64,000 nt of DNA from Bacteroidota bacterium (GCA_024279425.1 JAJRRO010000020.1:62001-126000); one strand, 5' to 3'; counted from the stretch's first letter, positions 26,209 to 36,856 are shown. Notes: generated by a model from the sequence alone, not told the origin. Translations and numbers: made by a program.

Positions 26209-27438
26209 CTAAGATTTATAGGCAATTTTTTCGTTTTTGAAAAAAAGTACAAAGAAAATAAAAACAATGATTGCAAAGCCAGCAGGATATACCCAGATAG
26301 TCTCCCATACATGCGAACCATTTTCCAAAAGATAAATATCCGTTATCTGCCCGGCTATCCAAAAACCGATTAACATTCCAATGCCATAGGTCGCCAAAGT
26401 TATAAGTCCTTGTGCAGCATTTTTATATTTTTCCCCAGCCTTTATATCTGTATAAATCTGGCCAGATACAAAGAAAAAGTCATAACAAATCCCATGAAGT
26501 GCGATTCCCAAGATTAGCATAAAGCTAAGCTCCCCAACATTACCATAGGCAAACAATACATAACGTGCCGCCCAGGCCAACATGGCAATTAAAATGGTTT
26601 TTTTAAATCCAAATTTTTTAAAGAAATAGGGTAATAGCAGCATAAACAATATTTCTGAGATTTGGCCTATGGTCATCTTTCCTGCCGGGTTTGACATTCC
26701 TATTTCTCCCAAAAACTGACCCGCATGCTGATAATAAAAGGCCAAGGGGATGCATATAAGGACAGAGGCTACAAAAAAGATCAAAAAGTTACGATCCTTC
26801 AGAAGTTTTAACGCGTCCAATCCTAATATTTCCCGAAGAGACACCTTATTGGATCTATCTACACTTGGTGGGTTACGGGGCAGTGTAAAACTAAAGACCC
26901 CAAGAATTAACGAGACCATCGCCGACATTAAAAAAGTATGCTTTAAAAATCCGTTGGCCACACCTTCCTCGGAATCCCAATGAAAAATGTAGCTAATTAC
27001 CAATCCAGCAATTATCCATCCTAAGGTGCCAAAGACACGCACAAAAGCGAATTGTTTTGCCGGGTCGTTCATCTGATTAAAAGAGACTGAATTTACCAAG
27101 GCCAACGTGGGCATATACAGTATCATATATCCAAGCAGATAGGGATAAAAGACCTCAAAGTTCGAAGCATTCGACAATTGATACATTAAAACAGCCCCTA
27201 TAAGGTGCAATACCCCTAGAATTCTTTCTGCGTTAAAATAACGATCTGCAATTAACCCTATCACAAAAGGAGCTACTATAGCCCCCCATGATTGCGTGGA
27301 ATATGCCATTGCAATCTCTGCACCACCACTTTTTAAAGTATTGGGCAAATAGATTCCCATGGTAACGTACCAACTACCCCAAATAAAGAATTCCAAGAAC
27401 ATCATCACAGAAAGCTGTGCCTGTATTTTCACTTTCAT
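26209..27438 (-). CDS. MFS permease, NupG-like nucleoside/sugar symporter
   Basis: The 409-residue protein has about 12 hydrophobic segments. MMFLEFFIWGSWYVTMGIYLP, near the N-terminus, is typical of the nucleoside:H+ symporter branch of the MFS (NupG/XapB), as are GLIADRYFNAERILG and QFAFVRVFGTLGWIIAGL. In Bacteroidota such proteins are often found in sugar-oxidation clusters, so the transported compound may be a keto-sugar or glycoside and not a nucleoside. It sits 11 bp after the DinB-like gene and 81 bp before the Gfo/Idh gene. Confidence 0.85.
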   Translation of the reverse strand: MKVKIQAQLSVMMFLEFFIWGSWYVTMGIYLPNTLKSGGAEIAMAYSTQSWGAIVAPFVIGLIADRYFNAERILGVLHLIGAVLMYQLSNASNFEVFYPYLLGYMILYMPTLALVNSVSFNQMNDPAKQFAFVRVFGTLGWIIAGLVISYIFHWDSEEGVANGFLKHTFLMSAMVSLILGVFSFTLPRNPPSVDRSNKVSLREILGLDALKLLKDRNFLIFFVASVLICIPLAFYYQHAGQFLGEIGMSNPAGKMTIGQISEILFMLLLPYFFKKFGFKKTILIAMLAWAARYVLFAYGNVGELSFMLILGIALHGICYDFFFVSGQIYTDIKAGEKYKNAAQGLITLATYGIGMLIGFWIAGQITDIYLLENGSHVWETIWVYPAGFAIIVFIFFVLFFKNEKIAYKS

Positions 27439-27449
27439 AAGCTTATCCG

Positions 27450-27893
27450 TTATCTTTTATAAAATGCATAATCCATACTGGTAGGCTCCAAACCGTTATC
27501 TCTAAAATCAACCGATATCTGTGCCCTATGATGGGTTGAATGATTTATAATATGGAATAATATGTCCTGTAGGGTATTTGTAAATACCCTCCCTTGGGAG
27601 TTTTCGTAATCTATTCGTTTTTCAAAATCACTTGTATTCTGTGTAATCTCAAAAGAACTTTTTTGGTTTTCATAATGTATATCTTCCCACGATTTAACGG
27701 AATGTAATTGCCAAACATCATACGTTATGGGTTTGGTAAGAATTCTCGAATTCCAGATATGATGGGCATTGAGTATATGACTAAAAAGTCTTATGCTCTT
27801 TTCGGGTACAGTGTTCGACCTTTTACATTCTTCAATCAGTTTTTTATTGCAATAAAAATTGTAATCAAACAATTGATTGAAAAAAACCTTCAT
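27450..27893 (-). CDS. DinB-like four-helix metal protein
   Basis: The 147-residue protein matches DinB/YfiT-type four-helix bundles: FFNQLFDYNFYCNKKLI at the start, LFSHILNAHHIWNSRI in the middle and HIINHSTHHRAQI near the end, which supply the three metal-binding His residues. The DinB fold includes thiol-dependent transferases. It is wedged between the secreted TIM-barrel gene (13 bp) and the permease gene (11 bp), so it is in the sugar operon although its role there is unclear. Confidence 0.83.
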   Translation of the reverse strand: MKVFFNQLFDYNFYCNKKLIEECKRSNTVPEKSIRLFSHILNAHHIWNSRILTKPITYDVWQLHSVKSWEDIHYENQKSSFEITQNTSDFEKRIDYENSQGRVFTNTLQDILFHIINHSTHHRAQISVDFRDNGLEPTSMDYAFYKR

Positions 27894-27906
27894 ACGTTCT
27901 TCTTTA

Positions 27907-28896
27907 TTATTTTACCAATTTTGCAGCTTTGATCAACAGATCGCGAGTAGCGATAATTCCATCTTCCTCACTCAATACATTACCTTCATATTCTACTCCA
28001 ATAAATCCGGTATAGCCCGCATCTTTGACAGTTTGTAAAATCTTCACATAATCAATACCCGTTTCATTGCCCTCTACATCAAAATTGTTTGATTTGGCAC
28101 TTACTGCCTTGGCATGGGGCATTAGTTCTTTCACGCCCTTGTATTTGTCATATTCCTCTGCACAACCGGTCTCAGAACGCGTGATACAGAAATTACCAAA
28201 ATCAGGAAGTGATCCGCAATTATCCATATTTACTTTAGCCATAACCTCTGCATGTAGTGCTCCGTTTGAAGAAAGCCCACCGTGGTTTTCTACAAGGATA
28301 TTGATGTTCTTCTCTTTTGCATAGGTAGCTAATTTTGTAAGCCCATCTATAGAATTGGCCTTCCATTCTTCAGGGTCACTACTGCCATTAAGATTAACTC
28401 GGATCGAATGGCAACCCATTGCTGCTGCAGCATCAACCCATTTCTTATGATTTTCAACTGTGGCATTTCTTTCATTCTCATCACTAACCGCCAAATTTCC
28501 CTGACCATCAATCATGATAAGAACATTTTTAAGGCCGTGTTTTTTAGCCAAGGCATTCGATTTTTCAACAAAAGCTGCCATTGCCTCCTTAGAGTAATTG
28601 GCGTCGGACAATTCGGGATTATAAAGTTGACTTACATACTCCAAGCCTGTAAAACCCCAGTTTTTGGCTTTCTCAGCAAAAGAGTAGGGGTCCACATTAT
28701 CTTCCCTAATCATTTTATGTATAGACCATTGGGCCAATGATAATTCAAAAAATGGTTCGGCAGCTTCGGCTTTTACTTCTGTAGCTTCCATTTTTTCGGC
28801 ATCTTCTTTTTTGGCTTCCTTACAGGAAAAAAGAGTTGCCATTGCTAAAGTCAATGCGAATAAAGAGCCTGTTCGGAATACATTATTTCTTCTCAT
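27907..28896 (-). CDS. Lipoprotein sugar isomerase/epimerase (TIM barrel)
   Basis: The 329-residue protein has a lipoprotein signal (ALTLAMATLFSC near residues 14-25) and then a xylose isomerase-like barrel: LAQWSIHKMIRE, GFTGLEYVSQLY, INILVENHGGLSSNG (metal-binding Glu/His), NCGSLPDFGNF and FIGVEYEGN. An exported epimerase suggests that part of the pathway works in the periplasm or at the membrane, beside the DUF1080 lipoprotein. It is the first gene of the operon that runs to 24988 and diverges from the GMC copy 2 gene. Confidence 0.85.
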   Translation of the reverse strand: MRRNNVFRTGSLFALTLAMATLFSCKEAKKEDAEKMEATEVKAEAAEPFFELSLAQWSIHKMIREDNVDPYSFAEKAKNWGFTGLEYVSQLYNPELSDANYSKEAMAAFVEKSNALAKKHGLKNVLIMIDGQGNLAVSDENERNATVENHKKWVDAAAAMGCHSIRVNLNGSSDPEEWKANSIDGLTKLATYAKEKNINILVENHGGLSSNGALHAEVMAKVNMDNCGSLPDFGNFCITRSETGCAEEYDKYKGVKELMPHAKAVSAKSNNFDVEGNETGIDYVKILQTVKDAGYTGFIGVEYEGNVLSEEDGIIATRDLLIKAAKLVK

Positions 28897-29032
28897 TTTT
28901 TGATTCTGTGTTAATTTTTTAGTTTACGATTTTACTATAACGTTTTCGTTGGTCTTTCCAAGAAACTATGATTTTTAAATGTAGAAAATTAATTTAATAT
29001 TTAATACATTTAGAGGGTAAACAATTTTATAT

Positions 29033-30745
29033 ATGGGTAAGTTTTATTACAACGACGAACAGGATTCGTACGATGCGATTGTTGTTGGTACTGGTATCAG
29101 TGGCGGATGGGCTGCAAAGGAATTATGTGAGAATGGGTTAAAAACCTTGGTTCTTGAACGTGGAAAAATGATTGAACATGTCAAAGACTATACCACTGCG
29201 ACTAAAGATCCATGGGACTTTCCCAATGGTGGTAGGCCTACCAAGGAAATGATTGCCAAACAAGAAAAGCAGAATAGAACAGGGTACACAACCAATGCAG
29301 CAAGCGCCCAATGGTTCGTGAACGATTTGGAACATCCTTACAACGAAACAAAGCGCTTTGATTGGATGCGCGGGTACCATGTTGGAGGCCGATCTTTGCA
29401 ATGGGGGAGGCACAGTTATAGATGGAGCGATATTGACTTCAAGGCAAATTCGAACGATGGGATTGCGGTAGATTGGCCAGTAAGGTATAAGGATATTGCC
29501 CCTTGGTACGACAAGATCGAGTCATACATTGGTGTTACCGGTGAAAAATTAGGATTGGCCCAATTACCTGATGGGCAGTTTGAACCTATGATGGAATTGA
29601 ACTGTGTTGAACAACATGTACGGGAAAAGGTCGGCGAAAATTTTGATGATCGGGTAATGACCGTAGGTCGAATTGCCCATATAAATAGTGAAAAAGATTT
29701 TGAGGGCAGAACCAGATGTCAATTTAGAAACCGCTGCATAAGAGGTTGTCCTTTTGGCGCATATTTTAGTAGCCTTTCTTCTACTTTGCCTGCTGCGGAA
29801 CGTACGGGCAACATGACTTTACGGCCAGATTCTATAGTACATGAGGTAATATATGACCCAGAAACCAAAAGAGCTACTGGAGTCAAAGTAATTGATAGGG
29901 TCACAAAAGAAACGTTTGAGTTTAAAGCAAAGGTCATTTTCTTATGTGCTTCTGCGATTTCATCGACCTCGATTCTAATGCAATCCAAATCAGACCGTTT
30001 TCCTAATGGATTAGGTAATGATTCTGATCAACTGGGTCGCAATATTATGGATCATCACCTAGGTGTTGGTGCATCAGGCAAGTTCGATGGCTTTCAGGAC
30101 AAATATTACAAAGGCCGAAGACCAGGTGGTATTTATCTACCTCGCTTTAGAAATTTGGGAGGCACATCCAATCGAAAGGAATACAAACGCGGCTTTGGTT
30201 ATCAAGGTGGGGCAGGAAGAGGCAATTGGGATGAAAGCATTGCCGAAATGACTTTTGGAAAAGATCTTAAGGAAGCTATTCTTAAACCGGGAGGTTGGAC
30301 CTTCGGTATGGGAGGTTTTGGCGAAGTATTGCCCTACGAAGACAATAGAATGACGTTGGATTATGATAAACTGGATGGCTGGGGATTACCAACTGTTACT
30401 TTTAATGCTGAATTCAAGGAAAATGAATGGGAAATGCGGAAAGACATGAAGAATTCGGCCGTGGAAATGCTTGAAAAAGCAGGATTACGGGATGTAGAAG
30501 CTTTCGACAGACCTGGGGCATTGGGCTTGGGAATACATGAAATGGGTACGGCACGCATGGGAAGGAATCGTAAAACTTCGGTACTAAATGGCAACAATCA
30601 AGTTCATGATGTACCCAACGTTTATGTTACCGATGGCTCCTTTATGACATCCGCCAGTTGCGTAAACCCATCGTTAACATATATGGCATTCACTGCCAGA
30701 GCTGCCAGTCATGCGGCCCAAGAACTTAAAAAAGGAAATATATAA
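29033..30745 (+). CDS. GMC family oxidoreductase (copy 2, intact)
   Basis: The 570-residue flavoprotein has the FAD dinucleotide-binding motif VVGTGISGGWAAKEL at residues 17-31, the GYHVGGRSLQWGRHSYRW block (Trp124), a Cys-rich segment RCQFRNRCIRGCPFGAYF and the C-terminal catalytic HEMGTARMGRN and CVNPSLTYMAF segments. It forms a pair with the next gene, whose ATG overlaps its stop codon. Together they resemble two-component glucoside 3-dehydrogenase or gluconate 2-dehydrogenase complexes, which oxidise sugars in the periplasm and pass electrons to the membrane. Oxidation at C3 is inferred from the DUF1080 and epimerase neighbours. Confidence 0.9.
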   Translation: MGKFYYNDEQDSYDAIVVGTGISGGWAAKELCENGLKTLVLERGKMIEHVKDYTTATKDPWDFPNGGRPTKEMIAKQEKQNRTGYTTNAASAQWFVNDLEHPYNETKRFDWMRGYHVGGRSLQWGRHSYRWSDIDFKANSNDGIAVDWPVRYKDIAPWYDKIESYIGVTGEKLGLAQLPDGQFEPMMELNCVEQHVREKVGENFDDRVMTVGRIAHINSEKDFEGRTRCQFRNRCIRGCPFGAYFSSLSSTLPAAERTGNMTLRPDSIVHEVIYDPETKRATGVKVIDRVTKETFEFKAKVIFLCASAISSTSILMQSKSDRFPNGLGNDSDQLGRNIMDHHLGVGASGKFDGFQDKYYKGRRPGGIYLPRFRNLGGTSNRKEYKRGFGYQGGAGRGNWDESIAEMTFGKDLKEAILKPGGWTFGMGGFGEVLPYEDNRMTLDYDKLDGWGLPTVTFNAEFKENEWEMRKDMKNSAVEMLEKAGLRDVEAFDRPGALGLGIHEMGTARMGRNRKTSVLNGNNQVHDVPNVYVTDGSFMTSASCVNPSLTYMAFTARAASHAAQELKKGNI

Positions 30746-31392
30746 TGGACAGAAGAAAAGCACTCAAAAATATGGGGATGTCACTGGGTTATGTAGTGGC
30801 AACTCCCACCTTGATCAGCATAGTTCAAAGTTGTAAAACAGAAAATGTGTTGGAATGGACACCCGATTTCTTTTCGAAGGAAGGTGGTTCTGTCATCACC
30901 AATTTGGTCGATATTATTCTTCCGAAAACCGACACCCCATCTGCAACTGAAGTTCAAGTGAATCTATTCATAGATCGTTTTGCCGATCAAGTCATGCAAA
31001 AAGAACAGCAAGATTTCCTTAAAATGGCCATGGGTAAGTTTACAGATAAGGCATTGGCCGATTCCAACAAAGAAAATGTAGCCGATTTAACCCCTGACGA
31101 CTTGGAGGCTGTTTTGGAAAGCACCCTTAAAATACCGAAAGAAACGCAGGAAACCAACGAGAAGGCGGTTCATGAATTCATGGCAGCAGTTGCAGAAGGC
31201 AAGGACACCAAACTTGATGATGAAGTGGCCAGATTTGCCTTTGCCAATAATTTAAGGGGGCTCACTATCTGGGGATATAAGACTTCGGAATATGTGGGTG
31301 AAAAGGTATTGGCCTATTTGCCTGTTCCTGGTGAATATATTCCCTGTGGAAATACTGAAGAATTAACAGGAGGCAAAGCTTGGTCTCTATAA
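30745..31392 (+). CDS. Gluconate 2-dehydrogenase subunit 3 family protein
   Basis: The 215-residue protein starts MDRRKALKNMGMSLGYVVAT, a twin-arginine-like signal followed by a Cys (VQSC) that may be lipidated. Blocks ITNLVDIILPKTDTPSATEV and FANNLRGLTIWGYKTSEY are typical of the small subunit of gluconate 2-dehydrogenase-like complexes. Its ATG overlaps the GMC stop by one base, so the two are made together. The small subunit probably helps export and stabilise the flavoprotein. Confidence 0.88.
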   Translation: MDRRKALKNMGMSLGYVVATPTLISIVQSCKTENVLEWTPDFFSKEGGSVITNLVDIILPKTDTPSATEVQVNLFIDRFADQVMQKEQQDFLKMAMGKFTDKALADSNKENVADLTPDDLEAVLESTLKIPKETQETNEKAVHEFMAAVAEGKDTKLDDEVARFAFANNLRGLTIWGYKTSEYVGEKVLAYLPVPGEYIPCGNTEELTGGKAWSL

Positions 31393-31401
31393 ACCACTAT
31401 T

Positions 31402-32316
31402 ATGAAAAGAAGAAACTTTATTCAAAAAACAGCTATGACCGGTGGAGCAATATCACTAGGAAGCACCTTTGCATATGCAAAACAAACCAAAACTCATTTG
31501 AAACATTCCTTCAACCTAAAGTATGCCCCACATTTGGGCATGTTCAAAAATCATGCTGGAGAGGATCCAATTGACCAGATTAATTTTATGGCCGACCAAG
31601 GGTTTACCGCTTTTGAGGACAATGGCATGATGAGACGGGATTCTACAATGCAAACCAAAATGGGGGAAACTCTTGCCCGTCATAATATGACAATGGGAGT
31701 TTTTGTGGTGGATAAAGGAGGTAATATGGCAAATACCTTGGCGGCGGGTAAGTCTGAATATGTGGATATATTTTTAGATGGTTGTAGACGAGCCGTTGAA
31801 GTTGCCAAACGGGTCAATGCCAAATGGATGACGGTTGTTCCTGGAGGATTTGAGAGAAAGTTACCTATTGGCATTCAAAATGCCAATGTAATTGAAGCCC
31901 TACGTAGAGGAGCCGAGATATTAGAGCCTCACGGATTGGTAATGGTATTGGAGCCCCTTTCAGACTCGCCAAATCTTCATTTGCGAACCTCGGAACAGAC
32001 TTACTTAATTTGTAAAGGGGTAAATAGTCCTTCGTGTAAAATTTTGTATGACATCTACCATATGCAGAAAAATGAAGGACATATAATTCACAATATGGAT
32101 CTTACCTGGGATGAAATCGCCTATATACAGATTGGTGACAACCCAGGGCGAAAAGAACCGACCACTGGCGAGATTAATTACAAGAATGTATTTAAATGGA
32201 TTCACGAAAAAGGCTTTGATGGCGTGCTTGGAATGGAGCATGGCAATTCAAAACCTGACAAAGTGGGTGAGCTGGCCGTAATTTATGCATATAAGGAGGT
32301 TGATAAATTCCTTTAG
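31402..32316 (+). CDS. Tat-exported hydroxypyruvate isomerase-like TIM-barrel protein
   Basis: The 304-residue protein has a twin-arginine signal (MKRRNFIQKTAMTGGAISLG) with an AYA-like cleavage site. The barrel shows KYAPHLGMFKNHAG, DQGFTAFEDNGMM, GLVMVLEPLSDSPN, CKILYDIYHMQKNEGH (Asp and His metal ligands), IAYIQIGDNPGRKEP and GFDGVLGMEHGNS, as in hydroxypyruvate isomerases. It is the last gene of the GMC copy 2 operon and is followed by a strong terminator. With the two other TIM-barrel genes it makes three epimerase/isomerase proteins in this cluster, two of them exported. Confidence 0.86.
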   Translation: MKRRNFIQKTAMTGGAISLGSTFAYAKQTKTHLKHSFNLKYAPHLGMFKNHAGEDPIDQINFMADQGFTAFEDNGMMRRDSTMQTKMGETLARHNMTMGVFVVDKGGNMANTLAAGKSEYVDIFLDGCRRAVEVAKRVNAKWMTVVPGGFERKLPIGIQNANVIEALRRGAEILEPHGLVMVLEPLSDSPNLHLRTSEQTYLICKGVNSPSCKILYDIYHMQKNEGHIIHNMDLTWDEIAYIQIGDNPGRKEPTTGEINYKNVFKWIHEKGFDGVLGMEHGNSKPDKVGELAVIYAYKEVDKFL

Positions 32317-32331
32317 GACTAACCTTTCACT

Positions 32332-32371
32332 AACAGAGGAGCCTCAATATTGAGGCTCCTCTGTTTTTTTA
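32332..32371 (+). terminator. Strong intrinsic terminator after sugar-oxidation operon
   Basis: A perfect 34-bp palindrome (arms 32332-32348 and 32349-32365, starting AACAGAGGAGCC) is followed by a run of T. Confidence 0.85.
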
Positions 32372-33186
32372 TTTCTTCTTAGTTAAATTCATGTTTTAGA
32401 ATATTGCCTACTAAATAACCATCAAAAATCTCTATGTCAGAATTACAATGACCCTAAAAATCAAATAATATGGCTTTGATACTACTACTTAATTCTTTCA
32501 ATAGTCCTTGGACTTGGAAATGGAGAATTTTTTAAATCTTTATACCGTTCATCGAAAAAATGTAATCTTTTACCTGCTTTTTCGTTCAAGTGTTCTATGA
32601 CCCCATATTTAATTACACTTACCTTTTATGCAGTATTGCTTTTGCTCTCAAAAGTCTCCTATCGTTTCTATTACAGACATATTTTGAAACGCTGAACTGC
32701 GTATTGCAATATTTAACTTTCCGTTTAGAAAGCTTTCAGTACCGGAGGCCGTCTAAATATTTGGAATGGGAAAATATCTATACATACTGGGGTTATATTG
32801 CCTACTTTATATTTCCGTAAGGTTCATTTACTATAGATATTTTAAAAATTGATTGTTCCTGAAATTTCAAATAAATCAAAATAGTAGTTTTTTAACATGT
32901 ATTTTGTAATTTTAGTAAACCTTTGGGCATCTTTTTGCCCTTTTGCTGCGTATATCTATATATAGATTATTATCTGGGGCATGGACAATTATATTATATT
33001 ACTGTTTATTTACATCACGGCATACCTATTCTCTGTCGCTATAAAGCCATATTATTTTAGAAACTAAATGGTTGAAAATAATAAAAACCCCATTCCATAC
33101 TGGTTTGAGGCCTTTTATATTTAAAATTTTCGCCCAAAGTCATTCGGGGCTTTCCATTGAGTAGCGTACACCATATTTATACTATA
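32372..33186. other. Intergenic region, no supported gene
   Basis: About 800 bp without a convincing gene. A 76-codon frame at 32590-32820 has no start context or recognisable pattern. A small hairpin (GGGC, 8-base loop, GCCC, TTTT) lies near 32921-32943, and a 28-codon frame at 32981-33067 would encode a hydrophobic peptide (MDNYIILLFIYITAYLF). Neither can be called a gene from sequence alone. Confidence 0.4.
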
Positions 33187-33213
33187 AAAAACCCAACAAA
33201 TTGTTGGGTTTTT
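33187..33213 (-). terminator. Intrinsic terminator after nrdA
   Basis: CCCAACAA and TTGTTGGG flank one base, with A and T runs outside, 23 bp after the nrdA stop on the minus strand. Confidence 0.8.
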
Positions 33214-33235
33214 CATTTTAATAAACACTATCACA

Positions 33236-35728
33236 CTATGATCCACACATTAAGCAATCATCATCTGCTTGACCTTCTTTGGCCCGTGCGATCATTTCTT
33301 TCATCTCTTCCGGGGTCATAGGCTGTATGTCCAATTCTTCTTTTTGTGGTGCCATTGGAGTTGGCTCTACCTCTATTGCCTTAGCCGCTTCGTGTACAGG
33401 TACAGTTGCCATTGCAACCTCCGTTTCAGCGCTGATACTTATAGGTATTTCCTTTTTCTTGCTATTATCCAATGTAAACTTAATGGCATCAACTGCTGCC
33501 TTGGTCCTTAAATAATACATTCCTGTCTTCAATCCACTTTTCCATGCATAAAAATGCATGGATGTTAATTTGGAATAATTGGCATTTTCCATAAAAAGGT
33601 TTAAAGACTGGCTTTGATCTATAAAATATCCCCGATGACGACTCATATCAATGATATCTTTCATGCTAAGCTCCCAAACGGTTTTGTAAAGTTCCTTGAT
33701 GTTTTGGGGAATAACATCTATATGTTGCACAGATCCATTGGCTCGCATTAATTCCTGTTTCAAGTTTTCATTCCAAAGACCCAAGCTCACCAAATCCTCC
33801 AACAAATGTTTGTTCACAACTATGAACTCACCTGAAAGTACCCTTCGCGTATATATATTGGATGTATAGGGTTCAAAACATTCATTGTTGCCCAAAATCT
33901 GTGAAGTGGAAGCGGTTGGCATTGGTGCAACCAGCAATGAATTTCGAACTCCGTTTTCCTTTACTGCTCTGCGTAATTTTTCCCAGTCCCATCTTCCCGA
34001 AAGTTCTTCATCTTTTATGCCCCAAAGATTATACTGAAACTCTCCTTTTGAAATGGGTGAACCTTCATATGAAGAATATGCACCTTCTTCTTTGGCCGCT
34101 TCCATTGATGCGGTTACCGCAGCAAAATAAAGTGTTTCAAAGATTTCTTGATTCAACTTTTTGGCCTCATCACTTGTAAAGGGAAGGCGTAGCATGATAA
34201 AGGTATCTGCGAGACCTTGAACGCCAAGTCCAATTGGTCTATGTCGCATATTGGAATTTTCCGCCTCTTTAACCGGATAATAATTTCTATCTATAACACG
34301 GTTCAAGTTTTTAGTCACCCTTTTGGTTACCCCAAAGAGCTCTTTATGGTCAAACTCACCATTTTTAACGAACATGGGCAAGGCAATAGAAGCCAAATTA
34401 CAGACTGCCACTTCATCAGGGGAAGTGTACTCCATAATCTCAGTACATAGATTCGATGAACGAATAGTTCCCAAGTTCTTTTGATTACTCTTACGGTTAG
34501 CCGCATCTTTATAGAGCATATAAGGGGTACCTGTTTCAATTTGGGATTCCAATATTTTTTCCCAAAGTTCACGGGCGCGTACCGTTTTACGACCTTTACC
34601 TTCTGCTTCATACTTTAGATATAGTTTTTCAAACTCCTCGCTATGGTTGGTGAAAAGTCCAGGGCATTCATTGGGACACATCAATGTCCAATCCTCATTG
34701 GCCTCTACCCTTTTCATGAACAAATCAGAGATCCACATTGCATAGAATAGGTCGCGCGCGCGCATTTCTTCTTTTCCATGGTTCTTTTTAAGATCTAAAA
34801 ACTCATAGATATCGGCATGCCAGGGCTCCATATAAATAGCAAAACTACCCTTGCGTTTACCGCCCCCTTGGTCTACATATCTTGCGGTATCATTGAACAC
34901 TTGAAGCATAGGCACTATCCCATTGGAAGTGCCATTTGTCCCTGCAATATAAGATCCGGTGGCTCTAACGTTATGAATTGACAATCCGATACCACCTGCC
35001 GATTGTGATATTTTGGCAGTTTGTTTTAAGGTATCATAAATCCCATCTATGCTATCGTCTTTCATTACCAACAAGAAACATGAAGACATTTGAGGTTTTG
35101 GCGTGCCTGAATTAAAAAGAGTTGGTGTAGCGTGCGTAAAATACTTTTTGGACATCAACTCGTAGGTTTCTTTTGCCGCATCCAGATCATCCAAATGAAT
35201 ACCAATAGAAACACGCATCAACATGTGTTGGGGACGTTCGGCGATCTTACCGTTCAATTTTAAAAGATAAGAACGCTCCAGTGTTTTAAATCCGAAGTAA
35301 TCGTAGCCAAAATCTCGGTTATAAATAATGGTGGAATCCAACATCTCGGCATTTTCAGAAATTACCTTATAGACCTCATCAGACAATAAAGGGGCTTTCT
35401 TAGCTGTTCTTGGATTTACGTATAAATATAAATCCTTCATTGTTTCGGAGAAGGACTTTTTAGTGTTTTTATGCAAGTTAGAAACAGAAATACGGGCTGC
35501 TAATTTTGCATAGTCCGGGTGAGTAGTTGTCATTGTCGCGGCTATTTCAGCAGCTAGATTGTCCAATTCAGAGGTTGTTACACCGTCATACAAACCTTCA
35601 ATGACACGCATGGCTACTTTTAGTGGGTCTACAAGACCGTTAAGTCCATAGCATAATTTTCGTACTCTAGCTGTGATCTTATCGAACATTATCAGCTCTT
35701 TTCTTCCGTCTCTTTTTATTACATACAT
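33236..35728 (-). CDS. nrdA: Ribonucleoside-diphosphate reductase, large subunit (class Ia)
   Basis: The 830-residue protein reduces ribonucleotides to deoxyribonucleotides. The N-terminal ATP-cone begins [33 protein letters not shown] carries the active-site N-x-C-x-[18 protein letters not shown] carries the other redox Cys, and the C-terminus ends CLMCGS, the thiol pair that re-reduces the site. An extended tail (about residues 760-815, rich in Pro, Glu and Met) lies between the catalytic core and the CxxC. nrdB lies directly upstream on the same strand after 141 bp. Confidence 0.96.
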   Translation of the reverse strand: MYVIKRDGRKELIMFDKITARVRKLCYGLNGLVDPLKVAMRVIEGLYDGVTTSELDNLAAEIAATMTTTHPDYAKLAARISVSNLHKNTKKSFSETMKDLYLYVNPRTAKKAPLLSDEVYKVISENAEMLDSTIIYNRDFGYDYFGFKTLERSYLLKLNGKIAERPQHMLMRVSIGIHLDDLDAAKETYELMSKKYFTHATPTLFNSGTPKPQMSSCFLLVMKDDSIDGIYDTLKQTAKISQSAGGIGLSIHNVRATGSYIAGTNGTSNGIVPMLQVFNDTARYVDQGGGKRKGSFAIYMEPWHADIYEFLDLKKNHGKEEMRARDLFYAMWISDLFMKRVEANEDWTLMCPNECPGLFTNHSEEFEKLYLKYEAEGKGRKTVRARELWEKILESQIETGTPYMLYKDAANRKSNQKNLGTIRSSNLCTEIMEYTSPDEVAVCNLASIALPMFVKNGEFDHKELFGVTKRVTKNLNRVIDRNYYPVKEAENSNMRHRPIGLGVQGLADTFIMLRLPFTSDEAKKLNQEIFETLYFAAVTASMEAAKEEGAYSSYEGSPISKGEFQYNLWGIKDEELSGRWDWEKLRRAVKENGVRNSLLVAPMPTASTSQILGNNECFEPYTSNIYTRRVLSGEFIVVNKHLLEDLVSLGLWNENLKQELMRANGSVQHIDVIPQNIKELYKTVWELSMKDIIDMSRHRGYFIDQSQSLNLFMENANYSKLTSMHFYAWKSGLKTGMYYLRTKAAVDAIKFTLDNSKKKEIPISISAETEVAMATVPVHEAAKAIEVEPTPMAPQKEELDIQPMTPEEMKEMIARAKEGQADDDCLMCGS

Positions 35729-35869
35729 GCGGCTACAATTGTTTTAATGAATTATGGTTGGTCAATCAATCATCCCATAAGGTTAAATACCCATTGGGTT
35801 TGTGGTGTAAGCTAATTTTTATTGGAGTTAAACCTAAATGGCCTGGGAACCACATAGATTTAAAAATCT

Positions 35870-36856
35870 CTAAAAGTCAGCGTCGAAGCTGATTTTTTGT
35901 GCATCCTCATCCTTGTCCTTGTTCAGAACTCCTGCTTTTTGATATTCAGATACTCTTTTCTCAAAGAAGTTAGTTTTCCCTTGAAGGGAAATCATATCCA
36001 TAAAATCAAACGGATTGGAAGAATTGTATACCTTTTCACATTCAAGTTCTACCAATAACCTATCCGAAACAAACTCAAGATATTGGGTCATTAACTTTGA
36101 ATTCATACCGATAAGGCTGGCTGGCAATGACTCTGTTATAAACTCTCTTTCAATATTCAAGGCATCAACAATTATTTCTGTTATGCGTGCTTTGGATACC
36201 TTGTTCACGATATGGTTCTTATGCAAATGAACCGCGTAATCGCAATGCATACCTTCATCTCGTGAAATCAACTCGTTTGAAAATGTCAAACCAGGCATCA
36301 AACCTCTTTTCTTTAACCAAAAAATTGAACAGAAAGAACCAGAAAAGAAAATTCCTTCAACAGCCGCAAATGCTATCAAACGTTCTGCAAAACTGGGGGA
36401 TTCAATCCAACGCAAAGCCCAATCAGCCTTCTTTTTGATGGCTGGAAAATTTTCAATGGCATTGAAAAGTATGCTTTTTTCTTGTTCGTCTTTCACATAG
36501 GTGTCAATCAACAAGGAATACGTTTCTGAATGTATGTTTTCCATCATTATCTGAAAACCATAGAAAAATTTAGCTTCTGAATATTGCACCTCGTTCACAA
36601 AATTCTCGGCCAAATTCTCGTTCACAATCCCATCGGATGCGGCAAAAAAGGCCAATATATGTTTAATGAAATATTTTTCATCATCATTTAGTCTGTTGTT
36701 CCAGTCAGACAGGTCCTCTTGCAAATCTATCTCCTCTGCAGTCCAGATACAGGCCTGTTGCTTTTTGTACCATTCCCACAAGTCATGATGTTGAATGGGG
36801 AATATAACAAAGCGGTCTTTATTTTCCTGTAAAATGGGCTCTACGGCAGTGGACAT
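35870..36856 (-). CDS. nrdB: Ribonucleoside-diphosphate reductase, small subunit (class Ia)
   Basis: The 328-residue protein holds the di-iron centre and the tyrosyl radical. Iron ligands are visible in [27 protein letters not shown] (the Tyr after SET is the likely radical site) and [16 protein letters not shown]. The C-terminus, [10 protein letters not shown], is the type of tail that docks to NrdA. The order is nrdB before nrdA. A possible -7 element, CATCTTTG on the minus strand, lies at 36917-36924. Confidence 0.96.
   Translation of the reverse strand: MSTAVEPILQENKDRFVIFPIQHHDLWEWYKKQQACIWTAEEIDLQEDLSDWNNRLNDDEKYFIKHILAFFAASDGIVNENLAENFVNEVQYSEAKFFYGFQIMMENIHSETYSLLIDTYVKDEQEKSILFNAIENFPAIKKKADWALRWIESPSFAERLIAFAAVEGIFFSGSFCSIFWLKKRGLMPGLTFSNELISRDEGMHCDYAVHLHKNHIVNKVSKARITEIIVDALNIEREFITESLPASLIGMNSKLMTQYLEFVSDRLLVELECEKVYNSSNPFDFMDMISLQGKTNFFEKRVSEYQKAGVLNKDKDEDAQKISFDADF

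Noticed and set aside
32590-32820. 76-residue plus-strand frame in the intergenic region
   Set aside because: The composition is random-looking and no promoter, start context or family is seen.
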